A stretch of 64,000 nucleotides of DNA from Panopea generosa (Eukaryota > Mollusca > Bivalvia > Adapedonta > Hiatellidae), in NCBI GenBank assembly GCA_029582155.1, contig CM055895.1:19579004-19643003 (forward strand). The letters run 5' to 3'. This document shows positions 37,104-48,566 of the stretch, one piece after another; within the stretch, counting starts at the first letter, position 1; the number at the start of each line of letters is the position of its first letter. The translations under genes and the position numbers were made by a program. The notes beneath the pieces are model-generated. The model saw nothing but the letters and a program-made list of their open reading frames with translations. It made no database searches and was not told where the DNA came from.

Positions 37104-37780
37104 TTAACCCTTATGTTCTTGTTACACTATAGATACTTTGTGTTAGTTTATTACCATAATCTTTGCATTTAACCCTTATGTTCTTGTTACACTATAGATA
37201 CTTTGTGTTAGTGTTTTATCGTAAACTGACATTTAACCCTTATGTTTTTGTTACACTATAGACACACAGTGTTACTGTTTTACCATAACTATGACATTTA
37301 ACCCTTATGTTTTTGTTACACTATAGACACACAGTGTTACTGTTTTACCATAACCTTGACATTTAACCTTTATGTTCTTACTATACTTTAGACACTCCGT
37401 GTTAGTGTTTTACCATAACCTTGACATTTAACCCTTATGTTCTTACTACACTATAGACACTCCATGTTAGTGTCTACCATAACCTTGACATTTAACCTTT
37501 ATGTGTTATTATTACACTATAGACAGTCCGTGTTAGTGTTTTACCATAACCTTAATCTGTAACCTTTATGTTCTTGTTACACTATTGACACTCTTCATTA
37601 CTGTTTTACCATAACCTTGACATTTAACACTTATGTTCTTGTTACACTATTGACACTCTGTGTTAGAGTTTTACCATAATCTTGACATTTAACCTTTATG
37701 TTCTTATTACACTATAGACATTCTGTGTTACTGTTTTACCATAACCTTGACATTTAACCCTTTATGTTCTTGTACTCTAA
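37104..37780. repeat. 66 bp satellite, right block (~10 copies)
   Basis: Continuation of the array at 34453 after the inserted element; more diverged units. Confidence 0.9.
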
Positions 37781-39250
37781 ACAAACCTTAACTGGAACTA
37801 TTTTGTCCAGTCCCATCTGGTTCAAGCTATCGAAGTTCTACTGTATCTTCAATATTGCATTATTTGTACTTCTGAATAAAGACCTGTGCCCTCCATAATA
37901 AACAATTTAGACATAACCATTTTCTAAACCTTCCATTTATGAAAAAAAATCAATAACACATAGATTAGATGGATTTAAAAGTTCAGATGAAAATGCCAAT
38001 AGAATCATAACTGAACCCAAAATGCGCCATCGCCATCGATTCAATACATCTTTATTACAGCAGCAGACACAGCATGTATTTCAGACATTACTGAGTAGTA
38101 CATGGCAACTGGCACCAAGCCAGATTACTCCACACAAAGTAGTCCATACATATAAAACATTTACACAATAGCACTCTTGTGTCCACAAAAATGACTTAAT
38201 TTGGGGTTAGATAATGGAAGCAGTGGAGAAATTAAAGAGCCAACATACAGTTATATGATGTTACATGTCAGGACTAAACTCATGAATAACAGCTATCACA
38301 TTAAACAATGATTTTATCAAAGTTGACACAAATCTTATGCTATTTTTCTGTATGATCGACACATGGTAATTGCACCAAAAAACAAGGGAACAGAACTGAT
38401 TATAAAGCATTGCAAAATTGGCAAGAGTTTCAGGATTTTACAAAAGATGACGTATTCAATGATGTTTTAGTCTTTATACATAGTCTTTATACATATAAGC
38501 ACTGATTTGATCAAATACGTTATGCCAAGCGTGTAGGTTTCTTTATGTTGGCAAACTCCCCCCATAAATTGGACCAAGCCACAAATCGTGCCAATGGAAC
38601 TCGACGCAATTGTTACCTTCTGCTCAATAATTATATGAAGGCATCATGACCATTATGTCAGTCAGAAATGTAAAAATATTGTATTTTTATAAATATAGAG
38701 TTTTTGTTAAAATCAACTATAAAACTTTAATGCAGTAATGCCATCTGTATGTATAAAGGTAGAAGATCCAAGATTTTTTTACACTTTTACAAAAGTACCA
38801 AATTGGACTGTTCCATGACTTTCAGCACGTGCAGTCTCCTAAAGTTTCATTACAGTTAAACAGTTGTAGTCCTTAGCGTTTCTTTCTGTTATAAACTTAA
38901 AGTCATTTTGTATTCCCTAAAAAACGTTTTGGTGATTGAATACTGGTAATTGACAGACATGATGACATAAACTGTTACAGGTAAGTGAAAATTTACTCAT
39001 TGATTCAACTTGTCATGAAATCAGAAGAATCATTTTTGCAATCCATTCATTGTATATAGTTAATAGAATTAACTCAAATTCAGCCAAGAGACACTGTCTG
39101 TTCTGCTCCCTGTTTTTAATGTTGCACAAATTATAACCAAATTTTATCTGAAAAAAAAACATACCGGTAACGTAAACACATTAAGTAAGTAAGGTAAAGC
39201 AGATCAATTTTCATCTACAGCTGTAGCTGATGTCATTATTCTTACTATTT
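37781..39250. other. Intron B-C, no gene seen
   Basis: Lower repeat content than its surroundings. In minus sense AATAAAG near 38050 could be a polyadenylation-like signal, but no coding frame goes with it. Confidence 0.5.
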
Positions 39251-39252
39251 AA

Positions 39253-39722
39253 ACAAGAGGTTGATGAACAGACCCAACTCATTTGCATGAAGCCCGTGTG
39301 GTTCCGGCTAAGAATAGAATCACTGTCGATCTCTGCAGAAGGGTAGGAATCCTCCGAATGGGTGTCATGTTCATTTTTTTATTTTTTGTCATGTTCACTA
39401 TTGTGGTTAAACTATCAACCCCTGTGTGGTTCCAGGGAGCCATGAGTAATGGCAAGAATAGGATCACTGTGGCTTATGCATGTCATAGGAAGAGACAAAT
39501 TGAGTAATATGATAGAATTTGCTGAAACTCTGCAGTTATCAAGGTTCTAGGTTCATTCTGCATATTCATTTGTTGATGTATTTTTTTTAACCTGTATGTT
39601 AATTTGTTGTTTTTGTACATGTAGAGTGAACCTGGAATCTTCCTTCCTGTTTGCGTCAAATAACCTATAATGTGTTGGTATGCCTTAAAACCCTATTCAT
39701 TCTATTCATTCATTTGCATGAC
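39253..39722 (+). mobile_element. ~450 bp interspersed repeat, copy 1
   Basis: Inverted relative to the copy at 62405-62845. Shared blocks are gtggttccggctaagaatag, ctgtgtggttccagggagcc, tgatagaatttgctgaaact and a tail ending in (attc)n. Internally, 'gtggttcc...agaatag-atcactgt' occurs twice about 126 bp apart. The tail region resembles the 3' end of the SINE family (acattataggtta against acattacaggtta). Confidence 0.85.
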
Positions 39723-40867
39723 ACATCATCTTGAGTTGGTTAGCATTTGTGCCAATTTATTTAAAAATCCAATCACAACTAAAAAAGATATGGTCTGCTT
39801 TTAAAAAGCATCCAATGTTTAGGTCTTATAAAACGATGTGGCAATTAAAGTGAATGAATGTGTAAGTTTGGTTTCTTGTACAGGGTACTCAATACATGGG
39901 TGATACCAAATCCCGACAAGGTTCCGGCTGACACAGTGAATTCCGAGCTGCAGGTGTTCCTGATAGTAACTTTGATGTTTAAATATACTGATCTCAATCA
40001 ATATGTATTTCCATTTACATATCTAAAAAGAAATTTACCTTATAATATTGTCTAACATACTTACTTTTATGTTCTATAGAATTTACTACTGTGATCATAA
40101 TATATTTTAAAATAATTCGTATCCATATTTTAAATTAATTTGTGGATATATTATTTTTAAAAACAACAGTTAAAAATTACTGTTTTCCAAAACTTGTGCA
40201 TATTCAGCGATATATCTGATTCTAACGATGTGCTAAAAATATGTCACACTGGTAAACTATCTTTATAGTTCTGTCGTATCGAGTAAAATAAATAACTGGA
40301 GCTGTTTAATTTTGTTATTATTTCCATTGTTATGGGTTCAGCATATTATAATAATTGAGTACATTCATGGTTATTTGAAAAGTGTTTACATTAACTCGGT
40401 AGGAATCTGTCAGAAACGGCAATAAATTGTCAAAAAAGATAATTTTCAAGACCTCATTTAAGCAAGGAGTTTTAGAAAATTCCTTGATTGAAGGCATAAT
40501 CATTTTTTTCCTGATTAAATATGCAAAAAACAATTCATAGTGATCTCAATTAGTGCATTAAAACATCACAATCCGCATTTGAATTTTCCTTTTAGCCGGA
40601 AAGTGCTCGAAACATGAGCAGGTTTTAATATCGATTGCGGTTTGTATATTCCCATGATGCACTGTTCAGAAAAACAATGGCAACCTCCATGTGGCGAATG
40701 CTGTGTTTTTAACACGTGATCGTGATGTTTCAATATGGCAGTGACTAGAGTCAATTTCTTAACTGGCCCTTATATAGGGTTAGGTCGCTCATGTGACCTA
40801 ACCAAAAATGCAGGCCATTGGCCATAATAATTAATTTATTCGAAGTATAATAAAAGTCATCTTCACT
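39723..40867. other. Intron B-C, no confident gene; small hairpin
   Basis: Contains a perfect 9 bp hairpin at 40778-40803 (GGTTAGGTC / GACCTAACC, 8 nt loop) and a possible isolated plus-strand exon-like segment near 39886-39954. Otherwise AT-rich. Confidence 0.5.
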
Positions 40868-42452
40868 TAATCAACGGCAGACTATATAAGCTACTCAGCA
40901 GACTATATTATCTAAACAGCAGACTATATTATCCAAACCCAATCAACAGCAGACTATATTATCTAAACAACAGACTATACTATCCAAACCCAGTCAACAG
41001 CAAACTATATTTTCTAAACAGCAGACTATATTTTCTAAACAGCAGAGTATATTATCTTAACCAAATCAACAGCAAACTATATTATCTAAACAGCAGACTA
41101 TACTATCCAAACCCAATCAACAGCAGACTATATTAGCTAAACAGCAGACTATATTATCCAAACCAATTCAACATCAGACTAAATTAGCTAAACAGCAGAG
41201 TATATTATCTAAGCAGCAGACTATATTATCCAAACCCAATCAACAGCAGACTATGTTATCTAAACAACAGAATAAACTATCCAAACTCAATCAACAGCAG
41301 ACTATATTATCTTAACAGCAGACTTTATTATCCAAACCCAATCAACAGCTAACTATATTATTTAAACAGTAGACTATATTATCTAAACAGCAGACAATAT
41401 TATCTAAACAGCAGACTATAATTATCTAAACAGCAGACAATACTAACTAAACAGCAGACTATATTAGCCAAACCCAATCAGCAGCAGACTATATTATCTA
41501 AACCCAATCAACACCAGACTATATTATCTAAACAGCAGACTATAATTATCTAAACAGCTGACAATATTACCCAAAACCAATCAACAGCAGACTATATTAT
41601 CTAAACAGCAGACTATATTATCCAAACCCAATCAAAGCAGACTATATTATCCAAACCCAATCAACAGCAGACTATATTATCCAAACCCAATCAGCAGCAG
41701 ACTATATTATCTAAACCCAATCAACACCAGACTATATTATCTAAACAGCAGACTATAATTATCTAAACAGCTGACAATATTACCCAAAACCAATCAACAG
41801 CAGACTATATTATCTAAACAGCAGACTATATTATCCAAACCCAATCAAAGCAGACTATATTATCCAAACCCAATCAACAGCAGACTATATTATCCAAACC
41901 CAATCAACAGCAGACTATATTATCTTAACCCAATCAACAGCAGACTATATTATCCAAACCCAATCAACAGCAGACTATATTATCTTAACCCAATCAACAG
42001 CAGACTATATCATCCAAACCCAATCAACAGCAGACTATATTATCTTAACCCAATCAACACCAGACTATATTATCTTAACCCAATCAACAGCAGACTATAT
42101 TATCCAAACCCAATCAACAGCAGACTATATCATCCAAACCAAATCAACAGCAGACTATATTATCTTAACCCAATCAACACCAGACTATATTATCTTAACC
42201 CAATCAACAGCAGACTATATTATCCAAACCCAATCAACAGCAGACTATATCATCCAAACCCAATCAACAGCAGACTATATTATCTTAACCCAATCAACAC
42301 CAGACTATATTATCTTAACCCAATCAACACCAGACTATATTATCCAAACCCAATCAACACCAGACTATATTATCTTAACCCAATCAACACCAGACTATAT
42401 TATCTAAACAGCAGACTATAATTATCTAATAAGCAGACAATATTATCTAAAC
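40868..42452. repeat. 30 bp / 21 bp mixed tandem repeat
   Basis: Built from two related modules: 'cagactatattatccaaacc' plus 'caatcaacag' (30 bp) and 'cagactatattatctaaacag' (21 bp). The left half mixes them irregularly; the right half is regular 30 bp with a repeated tccaaac/tcttaac alternation, suggesting higher-order duplication. Confidence 0.93.
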
Positions 42453-43643
42453 ATTCTTTTATAAAGTCATTAAGGTTGATTAACTCCAGTTTACTTCTTT
42501 AACTTTAAGATATTAAAGTCTATTTAAAAAGACAGTAATCCATCAAAGTATGGTACTGAAGTTCATATGTCCAACTCTTTCTGTGAGATCTAATTTTCTT
42601 TTAACCCAATTTTATTTTGTATGCTCAACATTGGTGCCTCTGGGAATTTAAATAATGTTGATTTGATTTTTTTCTTGTAATATTCTTTTGGTAAATATAG
42701 GCTAATGGTGGGTCAATACGGACTGTGGCCTTCAGCAGTGTCATAAAGTAAAACTAAATCAGATTTTTGCAAATTATTCTCCGAGTTGCCATACTTGCGA
42801 CATTTCGGCTAAACTCCTCTCACATTATAATAGAAGCAGTCAAATAAAATACCCAAATGGGATTTTACCAACACATTCAATTCGAACATTACTGCCACAT
42901 TAGGTTTATATTGTTATTTAGGACAACACTACCAGACAAATAAGCAACACATGAATTGTCTGACAATAATTTGTAAAAGGACAAAACAAAGCAGCAGATA
43001 TGTATGGAGATTCATGTCTGCCATTACATTTTTTCAAAAGCCAAAAAAATATTCGTGGCCAAGATTTGTCTCTATTGTGCTCAGCTAAAATACGCTAAGT
43101 TAACCCTTTTGCTGCCAATGTCGCTGATCGAGGGAGGTAAATTAAAATGGTAATGTTTTATGTTAGTTCATCTGGCAAATGCAAAAAATACAAAAAAGGT
43201 ACTTTTTTCTCGATTTTAGAGGTGTTTAAGAGAAGTTAAATCAAACATATGTACCCTGATTTAACATTTTACTAGAATTATATTTGGCATTGGAAGGCAT
43301 ATTTTCTTAAAAAATTAGCAAAAAAACAGTTTAAAACCCCATTATCATTGTATTTTTCAAGTATACACATGAAATACCAACTTCCAGTTTTGAATTTGGA
43401 TTAAAATGTCTCCAACCTACCATAATAAATCAATAAATTTAACTTCACCGATCAAGCGATTAATTTGAATATCATGCAGACACATTTAATTTTAAGATTT
43501 CACTCAATATTTTAAATGTATTTCATCACTCTTCTTCCTGAAAGTATTGATATTTCGTCTACAAAATAATAGCGATTTTAAATACTCAACAAAAATTCAG
43601 GTGATATTTCCATTCATGAATTTAACCAGAATTCAGCAAGCTG
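42453..43643. other. Intron B-C, no gene seen
   Basis: AT-rich DNA without recognised coding or repeat features. Confidence 0.55.
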
Positions 43644-44020
43644 TTTGGCAAATTTCATAATTATACAGCGTTACATTTTAAAGGAACATGACAAATTTCA
43701 TAATTATACAGCGTTACACTTTAAAGGAACACATGACAAATTTCATAATTATACAGCATTACACATTAAAGGAACACATATATGACCGATTTCATAATTA
43801 TACAGCGTTACACATTAAAGGAACACATGACAAATTGCATAATTATACAGTGATACATTTAAAGGAACATGACAAATTTCATAATTATACAGCGTTACAC
43901 ATTAAAGGAACACATGACCAATTTCATAATTATACAGCATTACACTTTAAAGGAATACATGACAAATTTCATAATTATACAGTGTTACACATTAAATGAA
44001 CACATGACAAATTTCATAAT
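43644..44020. repeat. ~45 bp tandem repeat, 8 copies
   Basis: The unit has caaatttcataattatacag and cgttacactttaaaggaaca. It ends about 290 bp from the donor side of exon B. Confidence 0.93.
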
Positions 44021-44313
44021 TTTTCACTTACCTCTATCAAGGACTTATATAGAAGAATAGAAAACTTGCATCTTTCTACTAAATGTTGATAAAACAGCAT
44101 GAGAAGAATTAATAATTAAGCAAACTAATCATTCAAATTTCACAGGCAACCGGCTTTTTTTTTTTTTTTTACATAAAATGTAAGGTGTTTGTAACCTTAG
44201 ATGTTTTAAAATGTTTTAAACACAAAAATAATCTTGAATTTAAACATTTGCAGTTTAAATGTAAAATTTCAAGTACTTGATTTTTTATATATAAATAATG
44301 AAAGTATGTTTAC

Positions 44314-44535
44314 CTGACGACACTTCCTTCACGCATTCCATTGCATAGTCTATCTTGATGTGAATGCCTAGAACACACGCAGACCTGTGTAGTTCACAGT
44401 GACTGGGATACAACAGTCCATCAGAGCCACAGACTGGTTTATGGTGACCTTCGCAGAAATCAGGTTGGCCACAGAGACACAGTCCAAACTTGCACATACG
44501 TCCAGCAGGGCAGTCTGTCTCATCACTGCACGCCT
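44314..44535 (-). CDS. Exon B: follistatin/Kazal domain of the FSTL-like protein
   Basis: A 222 bp symmetric phase 1-1 exon with acceptor ...gtcacag|AGGCG and donor TCAG|GTAAAC. With the shared first codon it encodes 74 residues holding ten cysteines (positions 3, 9, 15, 20, 22, 28, 36, 47, 54, 68), the usual number for a follistatin domain. The N-terminal part (CPAGRMCKFGLCLC) is the follistatin hairpin. The Kazal part has PVCGSDG, then YPSHCELHRSAC and a last Cys after DYAMEC. In FSTL proteins this domain is extracellular and not necessarily a protease inhibitor. The family shows the same PVCGSDG...NHCEVHRAAC pattern. It could in principle belong to a separate Kazal inhibitor, but the phase-1 match to exons A and C and the EF-hand/Ig exons downstream argue for one gene. 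Confidence 0.94.
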
Positions 44536-44619
44536 CTGTGACATATACAAAATTTTTACTATAAACAAAAGGTGAAAATAATATATACTCGTTATACTAT
44601 ACATTAAGATGAAATTAAA

Positions 44620-45475
44620 TATTTACCAGATAGAAAAGCTAAAGTAAGAGATCTACTACATGTAAAAGATGTAAAAACATACTTATTAAATATAAGAGAT
44701 GAAAATATATATTAACTAGATATTAAAAGAGAAATAAAACAATTTTCTCGATAGAAATAGGTAAGTTACTTCATATTTACTAGATATAAGAGATGAAAAA
44801 ATATATTAACTAGAAATAAGAAATAAAAATAGATATTTACTAGATATAAGAGATGAAAATAGATATTAACTAGATAATTACAAAAGATGAAAATAGATAT
44901 TTACTAGATATAAGAGATGAAAATAGGTATTAATTAGATAATTACAAAAGATGAAAATAGATATTTACTAGATATAAGAGAAGAAAATAGGTATTTACTA
45001 GATAATTACAAGAGATGATAAAAGATATTTACTAGATATAAGAGATGAAAATAAATATTTACTAGATATAAGAGATGAAAATAGGTATTTACTAGATAAT
45101 TAAAAGAGATGAAAATAGATATTTACTAGATATAAGAGATGAAAATAGGTATTTACCAGATAACTACAACAGATGAAAATAGATATTTACTAGATATAAG
45201 AGATGAAAATAGGTATTTACTAGATAATTACAAGAGATGAAAATAGATATTTACTAGATAATTACAAGATATAAAAATAGATATTTACTAGATATAAGAG
45301 ATGAAAATTGATATTTACTAGATATAAGAGATGAAAATAGATATTTACTAGATAATTACAAGAGATGAAAAAAGATATTTACTAGATATAAGAGATGAAA
45401 AAAGAGATGAAAAAAGATATTTACTATTCAATTATAAGAGATGAAAAAAGGTATTTACTACATACAAAAAGGAGA
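44620..45475. repeat. Irregular ~30 bp tandem repeat upstream of exon B
   Basis: The unit has agatatttactagatataag and agatgaaaat, alternating with an 'agataattacaag' module. It begins within 100 bp of the acceptor of exon B. Confidence 0.9.
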
Positions 45476-46499
45476 AATAAGAGGGTTAATGGTTCATGTT
45501 AAAGCGGAATACAACCTAGAAGAGGAGTTGATTTAGTATAAAAAAAGTTCTTTTAATAATCAAATATAAAAGGGGAATTAGTATGCTTATATACAAAAGG
45601 GTAACATGTTAGTTACATTTGTTTCAAAAGGTATATTTCTCATGACTTTGTGTACTAGAATTATAACTTCATGTTAACCATGCACAACATATTGATACAC
45701 AAATTAATAATTTAAACATTGCTTGTATAATCAAGATTTCTAACATGGCCTGAGGACACTCTACTGGATTATAACTGGCCACAGCATATTTTGAAATTAC
45801 CAAATATAAACCCATTTGAGGAATCGTCTTAACCCCTTATGGAAACGAAATGCTTTTTAAGTGTTTCAAATCTCAAATTAAAAAAATATTATTGAACAAG
45901 TGAATGAGAAAATGATAACTTTCCATTTTCCCATATTATTCCTATGAACAACTCAAACTCCCCTTTATAACACGGCCCCTTCACATACCCTAGACCCTTT
46001 ATATACCATAGACCCTTGAATTGTTAAAACTTCCAACCCTATTCATAAGAATAATTTATACTTATTATGATTATATTTGATAGACTAACAGTTGAGAAAA
46101 ACATTTCAAAACATCCCAATTTGAACCCTTTTGGGGCTCCTTATGGAAATCCAATTCTCCTTAATGAACTGAATCTAAATTGCTATTACTAGACAATGCT
46201 CCAAATTTCATATTGAACATTATTTCAAAATCAGTACTATCTTAAAGAAACGCTTGTTATTTACCATAATCACATGATTGTGTCCCCAAGGACTGAGTCA
46301 GATTATGCCCAGTCACACCATTTGAATAAATCTAATAGAACTATGTTTGGTGATAATTCTTTATTAAATATTTTCTAAATATAATTGGTAATTCATGAGA
46401 ACATATATTTACTATTTTTTTTAATTTTAAATAAAATTTAGTCTTACATAATTATGAAGTTATGTGAAACATCCACGTGAAGTTCAAGTAAAACTACCT
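45476..46499. other. Intron A-B, no gene seen
   Basis: AT-rich DNA; nothing recognised. Confidence 0.55.
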
Positions 46500-47345
46500 T
46501 AAGTGCGGTTTTACAGAAAAAATTACAAACTGGCGACAAACGGTCTTAAAAAGACATTAGGGGCATATTACGGAAACACTAAAAAGTTCTCCACCGATCA
46601 GACCATATGGCAAAGATTTTAAAAAAACAACCACTCCTCGCTTACCGTAGAGATCGGAACATTAATGACATTTTGATACATGGCAAAACAAAATAAGCCT
46701 TCAAAAATAAAATAAAAGCTTGTGACTGCAGAACCTGTCAAACAAAATATAGAGGGACCATATCCGACACTACAGGTAGAACCCAATATAAGTCGGTGAG
46801 TGACGTTAGTTGTATTGCAGGTAATGTAGTATATTGTCTCTTGTGTAGAAGATGTAAAGAGACTATATATGTTGGAGAAACAAAACGAACCATAAAAGAA
46901 GGACTTGATGAGCACCAAAGAGATGTTACGATGCAAACAGATAAGCCCATATCAACAACCATTTTGTAGGACACAACAATGATGACATCCAGAAAGCCAT
47001 TTTAAAGAAAATATACAAAGAGGGGAAAACATACAGGCTTCTTGTGGAAGACATTTTGATGCAAAGGCTAAACACAAACACACCAAATGGATGTAACGTT
47101 AAATCAAATTTTACACACTAACTCTGTGAATGACTTACTTATAACCGGAACTATGTATGTATCTTAAAAGCTCGGGAAATTCTAACGCGACATTAATTAA
47201 CATTGCTAACGTCACTTCATTTCCTTTTTAATGTTTTGACATTACATCATTTCCTGTCAGTTATTTAGTTAAACTTTACAAAATGGATGTGACATAGTTC
47301 TTAAAAGACTGCGATTTTCCTGAAGAAGGCGTATGACAAAAATTT
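46500..47345 (+). pseudogene. Degenerate Penelope-like retroelement, C-terminal end with GIY-YIG motif
   Basis: Reading in several frames with stops and frameshifts, the plus strand gives AYRRDRNINDILIHGKTK (46643-46696), a segment typical of the end of Penelope-like reverse transcriptases. Next come CDCRTCQT, then NVVYCLLCRRC with IYVGETKRTIKEG (about 46820-46905), the Penelope-type GIY-YIG endonuclease with its CCHH-like cysteines. After a frameshift HFVGHNNDDIQKA and NTPNGCNV lead to a stop near 47120. The 3' flank contains 'cctgaagaaggc', a motif I recall from such elements. It is inactive: at least one frameshift and stop lie within the endonuclease and more before it. It is inserted in intron A-B, antisense to the gene. 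Confidence 0.85.
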
Positions 47346-48566
47346 GTGAAAAAAAAAGTTTAATATAGACATTGATTTTATATTTTTTTCCCTTCAAAAA
47401 ATTGATAGTAAATTTTATAAAATAATACATAATTAGAAAATTTGAATACTTTTTGAAATATTATGTTTGTATCTCAAATAAGAGCTTCACTTTGTCATGA
47501 ATTTGTTTTAAAGTTTACAAAAAAATTCTGCTTCTTTGCAATGATGATAGTTTACATGTTTTGATAGTTTACAGGTGTTAACAGTTTACATGTGTTGATA
47601 GTTGTGTCTTAAAACATTAGACATATCCAAGATGATTAGCATGATTTAATAGGGTGAGCAGTCGAAGTATCAAATAAGTTCTGGAACGATCCAGTTGTCA
47701 AAAATGTTAAAAATGCATGTTAATATTTAATATTTCATCTGATCTATTTTCAGCCAATGGTATGTAATAATAGGTCACATGGGGATACACAACACTAGGG
47801 ATTATAATCACGGCACCATTTACACATCATCCATTGTCCAACTATAAAGGAGATTCTTATTTTATACAAGGCATAAAAAATGGCTTTGGTTGTCATATTG
47901 GAACTATGCAAATTTAAACATTAATATTTTCCCTTTCTATATCTTATATCTAACTTCTATATCTTGTCTGTGACTTATCTTACACGCTAATGCATTTCAC
48001 AGCCTAGAAACACCCCAACCCGTTCTCCCCATCCCATTTATATCTAAAATTAAAAACTAATCTCTTAATTAACTCCATTTGTATTATTTCAAATTAAAAG
48101 TCATCAAGAACAAAAAATGCAGTATACTAGAAATACATTAGTAGTGTAATATCAACGCTATGAAATTTAAATTTTTGAAGAAAAAATTCTGGTAATGTGG
48201 TTTATGCAAAGAAAAGAATGAGAATTTTTTACATATTTATATATATATATATATATATATATTTAATTTAATACTTTGAAACCCACTTCCAACCCTGTAA
48301 CTGCTTTGGAAGCGGGGGAGAAATGTATGACCTTCCTCCTGTGATCAATAGAAGAGCAATCTTGCCAACTTGCAATGTTTTCCGCTAAAAAGTTAGGTAG
48401 AGTAATGCAGATGGTACCTGTTCAGGGCACCATACATTAATGGACACACAATAATTAATCAAATCGTGATATGGATGGGTTGTCAACAAAATATCTCAAA
48501 AGTTCATCATTATTTTCCCTTTAGTAACACAGATCACCATACTAAGCATGCACCATCACCACCTAC
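47346..48566. other. Intron A-B, no gene seen; AT microsatellite
   Basis: AT-rich, with an (AT)n run at about 48236-48262. No coding homology. Confidence 0.55.

Noticed and set aside
44285..44604. Separate Kazal-type protease inhibitor gene
   Set aside because: No start or stop of its own; both borders are phase-1 splice sites that fit exons A and C, followed by EF-hand and Ig exons of the same family.
46619..46974. Minus-strand membrane-protein-like frames
   Set aside because: They are antisense shadows of the Penelope-like endonuclease region on the plus strand.
47300..47345. Hammerhead ribozyme in the 3' flank of the Penelope-like element
   Set aside because: Only a 'ctgaagaagg' word is visible; the conserved core with its GAAAC partner and stems could not be assembled.
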